Assembly: GCA_027924585.1 (NCBI GenBank)
Contig: BSBM01000486.1
Span: 41,403,501 to 41,467,500 of the forward strand
Source of the DNA: Larix kaempferi
Lineage: Eukaryota; Streptophyta; Pinopsida; Pinales; Pinaceae
Reading direction: 5' to 3'
Length of the DNA: 64,000 bases
Part shown: one piece after another, positions 20,816-32,730 of the stretch
Layout of the letters: each line of letters begins with the position of its first letter
Position numbering within the stretch: position 1 is the first letter of the stretch
Program-made: the position numbers and the translations under genes
Notes under the pieces: model-generated
The model's database searches: none
What the model was told of the DNA's origin: nothing
What the model saw: only the letters and a program-made list of their open reading frames with translations

Positions 20816-22762
20816 TTATTCGTAACTTGGACAAAATAAAGTATTACTCTGGAAAGAGTCTCATTCTGTCCTTTGAGAAATTCGGTTCACAAAAATAATA
20901 TGATCCTCAATGCAAAAGGGTGATCTCCTTAACCCATAAATAAATAAATCTAAATGTGGATATATTAGGAGAAGCAGTTTTGATAAAACAACAAAAGGTC
21001 CAGGATCTGTCCTCCCTTTCCAGTACAGTCACCTCAAAGCTCACCAAAAATAATACAAGCATTCTGTCTAGATCTCCTAATAAAAAAATTGCACACTGGA
21101 TTTGAGTACCCAGTGATTTTGAATGACAGGATCTCTGTTAAATACTTGTTAGTTATTTCTTATTTGGATATCTATTTTCAAGTCTGTAATTTATTAGTTA
21201 GTCTCTTAATAGGCCTGACTCACCGTGTGTTTGTTTTCTGCTACATGTTAATACAAAGCCATACTGTGCATGTCATGAAAAGCAGCAAAATATATAGCAG
21301 CAAATTTTGACAACTTTCAATTACAACAAAGCTGTGTAGCAAAATGTATCATTTTGAATGTAATTAAAATCTAATATTTTTAAAAAATCAAATATATATA
21401 TGATTGTTACTGTTACTAATGACGTTTATTGTTCCCAACACCAATAAAGTATGTCATAAAAAAAGAAATAAAGGGAATCAAATTAAAATGTTAAAAAGAG
21501 GAATTAATAGCCGGCTATCTAAATGGAACGAAGGGATCAACTAGCAGTGGCCAGTGTTGTTTTTATGCTTATCAAATACATTCAAGAATCTGGTTATTGT
21601 AAAAGAGTTATTGTTTAATGAATCAATTAGACAACTTATTCATATGGGCAAACAGATAAAATTTGATTGTAGATCAAACAAAGAACCTTGTTTTAGAGAT
21701 AAACAATTTACTAGAGTGCCAAAACTACATGGCATACAATTTACAAATATAGGTACAATATTGCATCTAAATTAGTGATGCCATATAAATATAGTGGTCT
21801 GAAATGCATCAAAACACAAGCCAGATGATTGTAAGACTTATTATTTAAAAGTGTAATTTGACCATTAATAAAAGGTTAGATAAAAACAAATGAAAGACAA
21901 TGCAATAAATAAAAGAACATTACCAGCATCCAGCTCTTGGTCTTCCCATTACCCAGCTCTCCTATATACTTTTTTTTTTAAAAGTCAAGAAGTTTTTGAA
22001 GTTTTTGTTGGTCCGAGAGGGGAGGATGCCAAAGATCCATAAACTGCATTGTAACCAGAGAGTGCTGAAATGAAGACTAAGCAACCATTTGAAGTTAGTT
22101 TTCTTGTTTGGGCTTCCAAGGTAATATTATGTTAACGGTGTCTGCAACTCTGTGTGTCCATTAATATGTTGTGTAATTGTATTACCTGTTCTATGGATGG
22201 ATGTTGTATTCTTTGTTGTCATAGTTATATTAATTAATGTCAGAATCATGACTAGAATAGTTACAACCAACTCTGTAATCTGAAGAATAGCTTCTAGTCC
22301 ATTGCTTATTAAAAAAATATAATTCCTAAGCTATAGGCAGGCTATTCCTCTTTATGAATTGCTTTTGGGTTTGATTGTTGATTGGCTCCAAACCCTCACT
22401 TCGTTATCTTGAAGACTTTGCTAAAAGACCATTTAAACTCTGTTGCCACTCCTGTGAGCATACAATTATAGAACCTAACAGAAACATTGTAGGTGTATTG
22501 TCCACCTAGAGCTTCATGAAGGACGAGCCAGGATAGACCGTCCCTTCAAGAAAATTTAGAAGAAACCAGTGGCTACGGTAAGAGAGGCATTGGCCATTTA
22601 TTCCAATCTCAAGCTGGAGTTGCTAAATTTGTGTGCTAGAGTATGTTTACACCTTTTGCTTTACTAGTTGTGTTGTGCAATTAGGAGACTGTACGCTGAG
22701 TTTAAGACAGCATTGATGTCTTCCTCTGATCTAGGGATAGCAAGAGTCTCATGTCATTGAAG
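20816..22762. other. No feature recognised
   Basis: AT-rich, no long frame and no domain seen. Small open frames at 21089-21310 and 21554-21775 lack motifs. Confidence 0.4.
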
Positions 22763-22859
22763 TAATGTATTCCATTAGTTATTAGTTGGCCTTATTATTA
22801 ATTGTTTTATAATGTATTCCATTAGTTATTAGTTGGCCTTATTATTAATTGTTTTATAT
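22763..22859 (+). repeat. 47-bp tandem duplication
   Basis: TAATGTATTCCATTAGTTAT starts at 22763 and 22810; the copies are practically identical through ATTAATTGTTTTATA. Confidence 0.9.
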
Positions 22860-24805
22860 GGAATTTCTCTTCTATAAGAAGAGTGACCTACGTTGAAGGA
22901 ACTCCCTACAACCATTTGCAAGCAGCCACAAACATATATATAAATGTTTGAATTAACCCCCGGAGAATCTTTAAATTGCTACTCTACATTGTAAAGTATT
23001 CAAGTCTCAATGTTGTACAGCGGTGGGTTAAAGGGAAATGGTTCTGTTCTTCATGGATGATAGAGCGACTTATCTTAATGTTGTCTGCACTGATTCCTTC
23101 ACTGTAGGAATAGTATATTTTGAATGTATTGTTGGATTGACAAGTTGGCAAGTGAAACGTCCTTCCTTTGGTAGCATTGAAGCGATTGTCTTTTGGCAAA
23201 ATTGAAGAGGGCCTTTTGATTGTTGTAGCATTATAATATTGTTTGCTGGAGCATTATAATAGAGTATTGTGTTTTACAGTGTTTATGAACAGCAATGGTG
23301 ACTTGGAAAGCTACTACAAATTGATACTTATATTTTGGCATTAGTTTCCTGTTGCTAAAAAAAGTCATACACAAGAACAACCATCTTACCAAATCCTGAA
23401 CAATGTTGCCGAGTAGTCACTCAGAACTACGCTGAAATTAAAGGCTTTGTAGCCATTATGAAGACAAAGATCTATGCCGTAGGACTGAGAACAATGAACA
23501 ATGGGCAGAATTTAATTCCACTGAGTATCCATTTTGGTGGAACAAGTTGGCTACGAGTCCTTCAATTCCTCATTTACAAATAATATAAGCACAAGATTAC
23601 ATCCAATTTAGTTTTTCTATATAAACATAGAAAAAAAACTAGCAGCAAAAATTTGAACAACAAAAATGACACCAAAGAGCAAAAAGTTGAGCAACAAAAT
23701 TTACATTAATGATCACAAGAGTGTGGTATAACAACAAGTAGTTAGGTAGGTGATCAAATTTGTATTAACATGGAGACCTGAATTCAAACCCTTGAGTGGA
23801 TGCAGATGAAATCAGATACAAGTCTTAAAGTTCTAGTGATGGCCTTCCAATTTTAAAATGCATGAAGATGAAACTTGTAACATGCATCAAGGTGCATGAT
23901 GGTGGAATTGAACTCGTTGGATGCATTAGCATATGATAATGGAACATGTAACATGCATTAAGGGTCACGCTCATGTTAACAATGAATTATTTTATTTGTT
24001 TAGCAGCTTTGAGGGTATCATGTGACTAAGGGAAAAAACACTACCTAAATTAGATAATAATTTTAGATTGTTTTACAATTCATTATTAGAAAAAAATATA
24101 AAAAAAAATTAAATATTTTAAAATAGTTATGCCTATTTCTTATAGTTGTATTAATTTTCGTATAGAATGATTTTTCACTTATATGGAACTTAGTCCTAAT
24201 CTTTGTAGTTAAACAAAGTAGGATGGACCCATACTAATAAGGTGCTAAAACATGTGGTTACTTTATTATCTTTACTTTAGAATATCTTTTCTTTACATAA
24301 AGAGATATAAACCTAACACGTATGTTGTGATTATAGAGAAAGAGAACCAAGCCTTCGAGGCAAAGACATTTTATTAATATATTATTGTGGAAAGACATCT
24401 TCATATTTTTTCAAATTTATTTATTGATATTCATTTCATTCTTTTGTGTTTGATTTTTACATTTACTCTGATAAAAGTAAGCATGGTGCAGAATTCTCAA
24501 GTGATTGTGAAATTTAGATGTCTAATAAATACAAAATTAAGATTATGGATTTAGCTAGCTCAAGAGGAAAAAAGACTAATAAAATAAGATGGCTTTTATT
24601 AATTAAAAAAGATGTTAATAATAAACTTTATTATGAATCCGATGTGGAGACCAACATTATGATAAGTGAAACTTTGTTATATAACTTTGTAGTACAATGT
24701 TGAGTGGAGGAAAAACAATTTTGTTTGTTATGGGTTAGAAAAACTTCAATGTTGGCATGTCCATGTTGGTGCTCAATAATCATTTTGATGCCTTTGCATC
24801 TTTGA
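22860..24805. other. No confident feature; one weak open frame
   Basis: Mostly AT-rich. The plus-strand frame at 24518-24703 (61 aa, lysine- and asparagine-rich) sits shortly upstream of the coding remnant at 24806 and may be part of the same decayed gene, but nothing in it is recognisable. Confidence 0.35.
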
Positions 24806-25164
24806 AGATATTGTGAACCTAGTAGTAGTAAAAAGTCATCAATAACGGGAAAGGGGGAGATGGAGGAAGAATTGATAGATTTCTTTGAAGACCACTACAA
24901 GGATTTCCAAATTTGGATCTCTCCTTGTGTTAAACAAGAACCGAATACACCTAGGTAGGTAGTCATCTACTGTAATTCTATAGGCCATTCCAATGGTCTT
25001 GTAAGAATTTTAGGTTATGGATCCAAAGTGGATCACTTTCATGGTGTTAATGCACTTTATGCTCCTCTTAGTGGTTTATTCGAAGGGGATCAAGTGAGGT
25101 ACACACATGTTGCAATGAATGAACACAATAATCAAGAAGAGACTGAAAAGACAATAGCTTTGTG
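24806..25164 (+). pseudogene. Coding remnant with one internal stop, family not recognised
   Basis: A single frame runs from 24806 to TGA at about 25162 with one stop (TAG near 24955). It includes a Met at 24860, an acidic segment (EMEEELIDFFEDHYKDFQ), then after the stop YCNSIGHSNGLVRILGYGSK and HGVNALYAPLSGLFEGDQV. The composition is that of a folded protein. I do not recognise the family and it is not any retroelement domain I know. It overlaps the end of the Copia gag remnant on the other strand by about 30 bases. Confidence 0.4.
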
Positions 25165-26255
25165 AAGCTGATCCTTACCCTTTGGCAGAAGTGGGATTGT
25201 TCCCTTTTGTTGGTGATAATTTGTTGAAACAAATTTTTTTGTTTGGGTGTAAAATATTTTAATATGCATGCTTACATCAACAAGACTCCTTGGCAAACAA
25301 AGTTGAAGGGTAACAAAATACTTCTTTATATGCCCTTCTTTGTCGCATTTCCAACACACCACTTCATATTTTCTCATTCCCTTGGACTTGAATTTGCCAC
25401 GAAATCCATTGTCATTATTTCTCTAGAGAAGCCTCTTGTAAAGAATGCCTCTTAATCTAAATTCAATCTTGCTAATAATCACCTTGCTTCCTCATTCAAT
25501 AAATGTCTCATAAAGGCCTCAATCTTGGGATTATCCCTTGAAAATACACTAATAGCTATAACCAAATTCTCCCATGAAGTTGACATACTAACGAGAAGAG
25601 AAATATTGATCCTTAGAACTTTGTTGATATCCACTGGAAGCTAATTGTTTCATCAGCATATTAAAAGTTATTTAAATGCTTGCAAACTTTTCTCCTTACT
25701 TCATCTTCATTGTGAAAACATTTATTCTCATTGACATTTCAATGACCAATAACATGGAATCATACTAAGAAATTAGCCTCTCCAACATCTCCTTTGTCAA
25801 TGGAGATTTAGAGACATTAAGAAAAATAGAATCTGCAAGGCAAACATGGATTGCAGATCATGCTCTCTTATCCATATTGATCCATTCTTCGTCATTTATA
25901 TGTGTTGGTCTCCCAACAACAACAGTCCACAAATCATTATATTTCAACACACCTTACATGTATCTCTTCCAGAGAATGAAGTTGTGACCATTAAACTTCT
26001 CAATATCCACCTTCATTTCCATTTGCAACTCTCTTTAATTATTTTCCTTATTCTCAATTATTCCATTGAATCCAAACACCTTTTTCATGAACAATTGGCA
26101 GATCTAATGAGAACTCCAAAATAAAACTCTTAAACCTGGACAACTCTAATACCATGAAAAACTTCATTATTAGTCTAAAGACAAAGAAAATGCAAAGCCA
26201 AAGAAGGAAAACAATCTCACCATGCTTCTTATTGTGCTTTTGGCATTGATACCAT
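25135..26255 (-). pseudogene. Copia-type gag remnant with primer-binding site
   Basis: On the minus strand, TGGTATCAATGCC at about 26242-26254 matches a plant retroelement primer-binding site. About 230 bp on, a frame gives VDIEKFNGHNFILWKRYM, the N-terminal motif of Copia gag (UBN2-type, F-x-G-x-N-[YF]-x-x-W). After several stops the frame at 25377-25132 gives CWKCDKEGHIKKYF, a CCHC zinc knuckle in which the last Cys is Tyr. Nothing of protease, integrase or reverse transcriptase follows, so the element is truncated. No paired LTR could be seen. Confidence 0.65.
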
Positions 26256-29066
26256 GAGTCTCATGATGCAACATTGTAGGTTTCCTAGTTATGATATGTC
26301 TTCATTAGACATAACTAAATGTCACTACAGTATGCTTCGATACACTACTCTCCATAGCCTCATGCCATTTGTGTGTGCATTTACCACACTCATTTCTCAC
26401 TTGTTGTTCAGATAACTAGCTCTTATGCCTTTTGTTGAAGGGTTAAGATTGTGGTTTTCTTTTCATTATTAATGTTATGGATATGATGTATAATGGTGAT
26501 GTACACAAAGTGAGCATAGAAGCATATTAAACCATGAGATCACATTAGCTAATAATCAATCAAATATACAAAGGGTGTCAAGGGTAATCTTATGCATTAT
26601 CAAGGACCCACAAGCAAATGAGATTATAACCAAAACATATAGAAGTTAATTAGGTCATAATCATAATCAAGAAAAATGAAAGATGCCATTAAATTAAACC
26701 AAGCAATTGATGAGAGTTTTGATGCAAAGTATCAAAGGACAACTTTTGAGAACCTATGGGAAATGCCAATCCATGAGAATTGTGTATGTGCCACTTTGTT
26801 CACTTCTTCTTAGTAATATAACATCAATCCTCTTGAATTTCTTGAATGGTTATCATTTAAAAGCAACACAATTATTTTTGATCCCATGATTCAAGCTTGT
26901 GTAGTCCTACACACTCACATGGATTTGAAAATATGCTAAGACCATAATGACATAAGCCATAAATGCCTATTTATTCCAATAAACTAGAGTGCACAAGTTT
27001 TCAATTGTCATTTTCATGCATGGCACAAGTTAATGAAATCAAAGTTTGGATTCAAAATAGGTCATGCTTAGATTGACATTAAGCATTAAGCAACCATGTG
27101 TTCATGAGTGTTAAAGGGATTAGCCATCTACCACATCATTCGATCACTATTTTCAACCAAAAAACAAGGAAGAGGAAGTTAGAACAAGACCAAAATACAC
27201 ATAGGAAAACTTAGTGCAAAGGACCGAAGATACTGCATCAAGAGCATAAGTGTTAAGTAGATCCATTAACATCTCCCTTCACATGTTTACTTAGTTAGTA
27301 AAGGTTTACATACTTCATAACATTGCAAACACTAAAGAATCAAAAGAGGGAAAATCACAAGAGAGGTAAAGACTTATTGATTAATCCTAAAGAACCATTG
27401 GATGACATCATAGTGTTCTTGGTCATAAATTCTCCCTCACCATTGCTTCATGTATTAACCGTGATATGCTCCTCATTCGATATTTTAGAGCTAAATTCAA
27501 TCAATCTTGACATGTCACCTTTAATATGCTTGTTTTAGCATCTCACTAAATTTAAATTGCATTGAATATTCAATGGTTGCTAGGCAAAAAATTTGCTTCT
27601 CCATGATAATTTATGACAATGCCTCGTAGATATCTTAGGTGTTATGTCACTAAAACATGTGAAACCATAAATCATTCCAGAAGCAATGAGAAAATTAAAG
27701 GATTATCACGTGACATCTTATGCAAGAATGCGAAAGAGAAAACCAACTTAGAGCCTATCCTAAATAAGTCACAATAACTTGACGCAAAGAACTAGATATT
27801 GCTCTTGAAAGCATAAGGGAAGAAACCAATTTATAAGTACTCTCAACATCCATGAAAGTACGGAGACATTAATAAATCAAACCATGAAACATGAAAGCAT
27901 CTTCAACCATTACAAGTAAAATTAGTAAAGAAATGTACATTTGATGGTGGTGCGACTCAAAATGAATTTATTTTTTAAAAGAGGGTCCTCAAGTCTAACA
28001 ACTTGGGGGTAGTTGAGGCCTTAAGATGGCCCTACCCTAACCTCCCTACTTTGAGGTACTTAGGAGTTAGTCAATTAATGTATGAGGCCATCCTTTTAAT
28101 AAGGCCCATTAGGTAGATGGTGTGTGGTTACTCAATGTAAAAGGGTCGCCTTTATTAAGGCCCACTAGAGAATTAGTAATCATTAATGATGAGGCCACAA
28201 GTAGTTAGGGATTTTCTAGTGAGAAACTATTTATAGAGGTAGAAGGCTACATAATGTTTTGTCAAGTATTTTCATTGTATTGGAGCTTTGCTCATTTGGA
28301 GGTTTCCCCTTGAAGAGGGTCGTGAACATTGTGCTCTTTTTGGATTATCAATATAAGGGTTTATATCCTACAAGTTCACTTCTCTCATTTCTCATATTTT
28401 ACTTCTGCAGTTTATATTTCTTCTAATATTGATCAAAATTTATTGTTTCTATTGGTTAAGTACACTAAATCCTCCCAACTTGTCTTGAGATAATCCCTCA
28501 ACATTTGGACTATTCTCTTCTTTGAATTCCTTTTATGAAAGTAAAGCTTCTACATTCACTAGAAGTATGAATTTTGGTGGTCAATGTTATACTTCTCATC
28601 TTCACCAATGAGTTGATCTTTTCCATCTTTTGTCACTCCTTTAACTATGTAATTCCCTCGTGGATAATCCTTGATGAGGTCAAGGCATTGCCTTCCTTTT
28701 AACAACTCAAGACCTTCGAGATCGATAATCTCCTTTATCATCTACTTTGTACCTACAAGACTCATGCCAACTACTTCTTCTTCAAATTATCTTTCTTCAA
28801 TTATTTTATGGTTTGTACTCTTTAATCTCTTTTAATTTTTAAAGATACGATGATGAACATTTTTCAATAATGACATGGTCCTAAAGATCATTCAATTTCG
28901 TCTTAAATTGAGTAGTTCATTTCTTATTTAAATGAAGGGTCCCTCTTATAAAGATAAGATGAAGAGATTATTTTTATAAAGGGCCAAACTCATCGCACAT
29001 CTTACATTTGAAAAGTATTTTGTAATATTCCACCTATTATATTCACTAGTGATGAGAAAGCTTCAA
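26256..29066. other. No confident feature; possible LTR-like promoter stretch
   Basis: No coding domain seen. A stretch around 28000-28400 has a TATA-like CTATTTATAGAGG (about 28228) followed by a T- and G-rich leader, similar in look to a Copia LTR, but no partner LTR, primer-binding site or edges were found. The minus-strand open frame at 28559-28741 has no recognisable motif. Confidence 0.35.
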
Positions 29067-29222
29067 GGTCACATACTCTAACCATAGTGTAATAACATCC
29101 ATCTCAAGTTATCACATAGGTCACATACTCTAACAATAGTGTAATAACATCCATCTCAAGTTATCACATAGGTCACATACTCTAACAATACTGTAATAAC
29201 ATCCATCTCAAGTTATCACATA
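29067..29222 (+). repeat. 52-bp unit, three tandem copies
   Basis: GGTCACATACTCTAACxATA starts at 29067, 29119 and 29171. Copies differ by single substitutions. No coding meaning seen. Confidence 0.9.
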
Positions 29223-29649
29223 AACGAAACTAGTTTTAGATTGTCATAGTTGAAACCTCCTAAACTTCCTAAGAAATTACAAGGTTTCATAATTTTTTCA
29301 TACCTATAGAAAAAGAAGCCTTACCCATGTCGTTGTTAAAAGGGATTAACCTTGGGTTGAATCTCACGTATTCTTAATACTTTATGCACACGATTTTTTA
29401 ATTTGAGAAACACAACCCTTCTCTTCACGATTGCTTTATTCGAGAAACACAACCCTTCTTTTTAACAATTTTTTGTTAGCATTTTTGTTACGATATTTTT
29501 AGGTAATTAGTCATTTCCCAATTATTAAATATTTAATGGGTAAAATTTCAAAATGTAAAGTTTCACACATTGATTTTAATTATTATACTCAACATAAGCA
29601 ACAAAAAAAATAGTCTATTTGGACTTTGATTTTATTAAATATATATGTG
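29223..29649. other. No feature recognised
   Basis: AT-rich flank between the 52-bp tandem repeat and LINE-1. Confidence 0.4.
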
Positions 29650-30199
29650 TGTCGAGGGGGGATGACCAGTGTGGAAACCCCAGGGTTGGGGAACTCCTTA
29701 GATCAATTCGAAGTGGCAGATGACCTGGTCAATTTTGGGTTAGGCCCGATGGACATAGTGGGGATCTTTGATTATTCAAATTCGTGAGCTCTCTTGGATG
29801 GTAATGTTGGTAGGGTTGAGCTCTTTCGTAGGTTAAATAATGTTTTGGATCCTAATGAAAAGGTGTAAAAGACATAAAATATCTTATCTCCTAACTATGT
29901 AGTGGAAACAGAGGCTTTAGTAGAGGTAGTACTGATGGTGACAACAACATTATCTCTAAGGGGTATTATTCTTCCCTACTACACCTATTTCGATGGTAGT
30001 CTAGACCTTCCATTCTCTTCTTGCATGGTTGCATAGATATGTGGTTTTGTGCCATGTGGGTCTATCTTCGATGAGGTTAGGGATTTGTGGGTAGCTTCTT
30101 GGATTTGTTGGCTCACATTGGTTCTGTCCCTTAACCTCCTCCTAGGGATTTAGAATAAGATTATTGGAAGGGTTCTAATAGAAGAAAGAAGGTTAACAA

Positions 30200-31552
30200 A
30201 AGGGGTGTATGAAGATGACCATGGGGGACAACCTCCAAGTGGATAAAATCTTGAACTATATGGGTAATACTTTGGTGGGATGGTTATTTGGGGTATCTCT
30301 ATCTAAAAACTCACTCTAATGTTGGATTAATAACTTCTAGGTGTGCTTGTTGGGTTATTGCTCGATTTTTCATGACATATTATATAAGGGTCGGGTTAGT
30401 TTCATATTCAAGTCAGAGGAGGAAGAGTCACTTGATTCAGTCAATTGAATAGCAATAGTATGCTTTTTTTCGCGGGAAAAAAAAAGTCAGAGGAGGAAGA
30501 GGTGAAAATCCTGACCAATCATTAGTTATGGATATCTTCCCCGCTTAATTTTGGCACCCATGTTTTGATCCTCAACATGAGATGATGAAATTGACCCTAG
30601 TCTAGGTGAAGCTTACAGGTCTTCTCCTGGAGCTCTGAAATGATAATTTATTGAGGGACATGGGGATTTTTTTGGGAAAGACCTTAATGGTTTATCTGTC
30701 CTATAAATATTTTTTTTATTGATCAATCTCTTTGAGGGATTATCAAAGAGTATCGATGTCGAAGTGGGTGTTTAGAAGTATGCTCAAGAACTTGACTACT
30801 ATAACGTCCCTTTTAGATGTTTATGTTGTCATGATTGGTTGGACATGTAGTCGAGGATTGTCATAAGTCTTTTATTAGGAAATTATGGCAAAAAAAAAAG
30901 AGGGGTGATCTGCTAAAACCTTTGTTCCATATGTTGTGGCTTCCTTTCCAATTTACAAAGATTTGGGAGTTGTTGGTAATTTGGACGGGGAACAATTTGA
31001 CGGTAGCAATTCGGGTTGTTCTTTGGGGGTATTGAGAATGTGGATGTGGTCAATCTACCTCAGTCATCATCTCTTTCTTCCCTCGTGAAGCAAGTTTCCT
31101 CTATGCAAACAAGACCACTTTTGGAAAAACAAACTTCTTTGAAGTGGGGTGAAGCTCATACTACCTCTTTGGTCAAGGTGAAGCAAGATCAACTGGGGTT
31201 TGAAGCGAACAGATGCCCTAGTGAGGTGGTATGGGTATTGCATAGAGGATCACCTATCAACTTGAAGAAGTCTGAAGGGTGTTTCAAAGCCTTGGAAGGT
31301 GAAAAGTTTATCAAGGAAAAGCGGGATGGTGCAATTTTAAGGGTTGTGGAAACTAGTGCAATTCTTGGTGCTTCTAGTTTTGTGGTCAAAGGAACAAGCA
31401 ACTTAAGTCTAGCCCATGCCTCTCATTCAGGTATGTTAAAACTTGATAATTCCTTCTCTTATGATGAAGGCGGGTTTAAGATGATCCATGACAAGCCTGG
31501 GGGGGGGATTTTTCAGGGGTCTAGAGTTTTGTTGCTCAGGACTAATCCCTAA
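30200..31552 (+). pseudogene. LINE-1 ORF1 (nucleic-acid-binding protein) remnant
   Basis: Around 30320-30560 the frame gives SFIFKSEEEE interrupted by a 56-bp insertion, part of the DUF4283-like region of plant LINE ORF1. At about 30800-30865 a CCHC zinc knuckle is visible across a small frameshift: C-L-C-C...GHVVEDC. The longest open part, 31016-31552 (178 aa), is the hydrophilic tail. The protein would bind LINE RNA. Frameshifts and stops make it non-functional. Confidence 0.6.
30428..30483 (+). mobile_element. 56-bp insertion flanked by an 18-bp direct repeat
   Basis: AAGTCAGAGGAGGAAGAG stands at 30410-30427 and again at 30484-30501. Between them are 56 bases ending TTTTTTTCGCGGGAAAAAAA. 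An 18-bp duplication with an A-rich end is the mark of LINE-type target-primed insertion; the insert would be an extremely 5'-truncated LINE or a SINE tail. Removing it makes the LINE-1 ORF1 segment continuous. Confidence 0.75.
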
Positions 31553-31849
31553 AGGGGATCCTCCTCATATAGGTTTGAGGATCTAGGTTATTCATTTCCA
31601 ATTGGGAACCAAACCCCTAAATTTGCTTAGTGGATAAAGAGGTAACCTCTCCAAGGAAACAATCCACCTCCTCGCAAGGGATTTCAAACAAAAAATACTT
31701 ACCTCCTTAGGTATAAGTTGGGCCCTTTGGGTTCCCTATATGATTCTACACCATGAGGATTAGGGTTTGATCCTAGGGTTGTGGAGAGGGGGGTTCTAGA
31801 AGGAAATCTCATATGCACTATGCTCATAATAATGTTGTGATGAAAATAT

Positions 31850-32730
31850 TACATGGGAAACAAAAGAAACTTGGTTGGGTTCTTAGAGATACTTATCCCA
31901 TTTCAATGGTTACCTAATAAAAATCCTCTCTTTGAAGGTGAGGGGTTTGGGTACCTCTTCAAAGATATTATTCCTGCATGGGACAGTGGAAAAAGAGAGG
32001 ATGGATATATTTATTGTTCAAGAAACAATGAGAATGGGAGATCTAATTATTGGTAGTCTAGAGACTCTTTTCAAAAATTAATACTTTTAGTGGGTTGATG
32101 CAAATGGAGTGTCAAGAGACCTACTAACAGGTTGGAGAGTTGATCTCTCTCTATGAATTCAAGTTTGTGTACTATTTACCGATGCAAATGCTTGGACATT
32201 CAGATTACACTTTTGAATGTTTATGGACAATATGATTGTAATCAATACTTATGGATATGTTCTTTTATGTGTACGTCATCAACGAAAGTAATATGATTAT
32301 AGGGGCGATTTTAATTTTACTGTGAGAAAGGAAAATATTTGGGGTGTTGGTAGTTCATCCATATGAACTTTCACGTTACTTTGTTCATCATATTTAGTCT
32401 GCATATCTAATTGACATGGATCCTACAAAACTTAAGCGCACCTAGCGTAATAGTGTCATGTAAATGTCGATGTTTCCAAGCATTTAGATCAATTCTTGGT
32501 CACAAAATTTTTTTTGTTGAGGATGGGAAGGTTCAGAAGCTACGTAGGGTCTGGAGGTGGCTCTAACCATAACCATATATTTTTGGAACTCTCCAAGTCA
32601 AAAGATAAACCATCATCTCCTTTTAAACTTAATCTGGTAAGGTTGGAAGCCGAAGGTTTTACTGCTTTGGTTCAAAGGGAGTGGAAATTCTATAATTTAG
32701 AATTGAAGCTCCCTGCTAGTGGGTAGTTTG
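31850..32730 (+). pseudogene. LINE-1 ORF2 endonuclease domain remnant
   Basis: GDFNFTV at 32304 onwards is the GDFN motif of the apurinic-type (EEP) endonuclease of LINEs. The later frame at 32496-32726 contains S-[N]-H-N-H-I-F-L, matching the SDH catalytic motif with D changed to N. Many stops and shifts lie between. The domain nicks target DNA to prime reverse transcription in live copies. Confidence 0.6.

Noticed and set aside
28559-28741. 60-aa minus-strand open frame with charged composition
   Set aside because: Reads like protein but is too short and isolated to call; left unassigned.
29067-29222. CRISPR-like array (three regular repeats)
   Set aside because: Units are contiguous 52-bp tandem copies without unique spacers, in a plant nuclear context.
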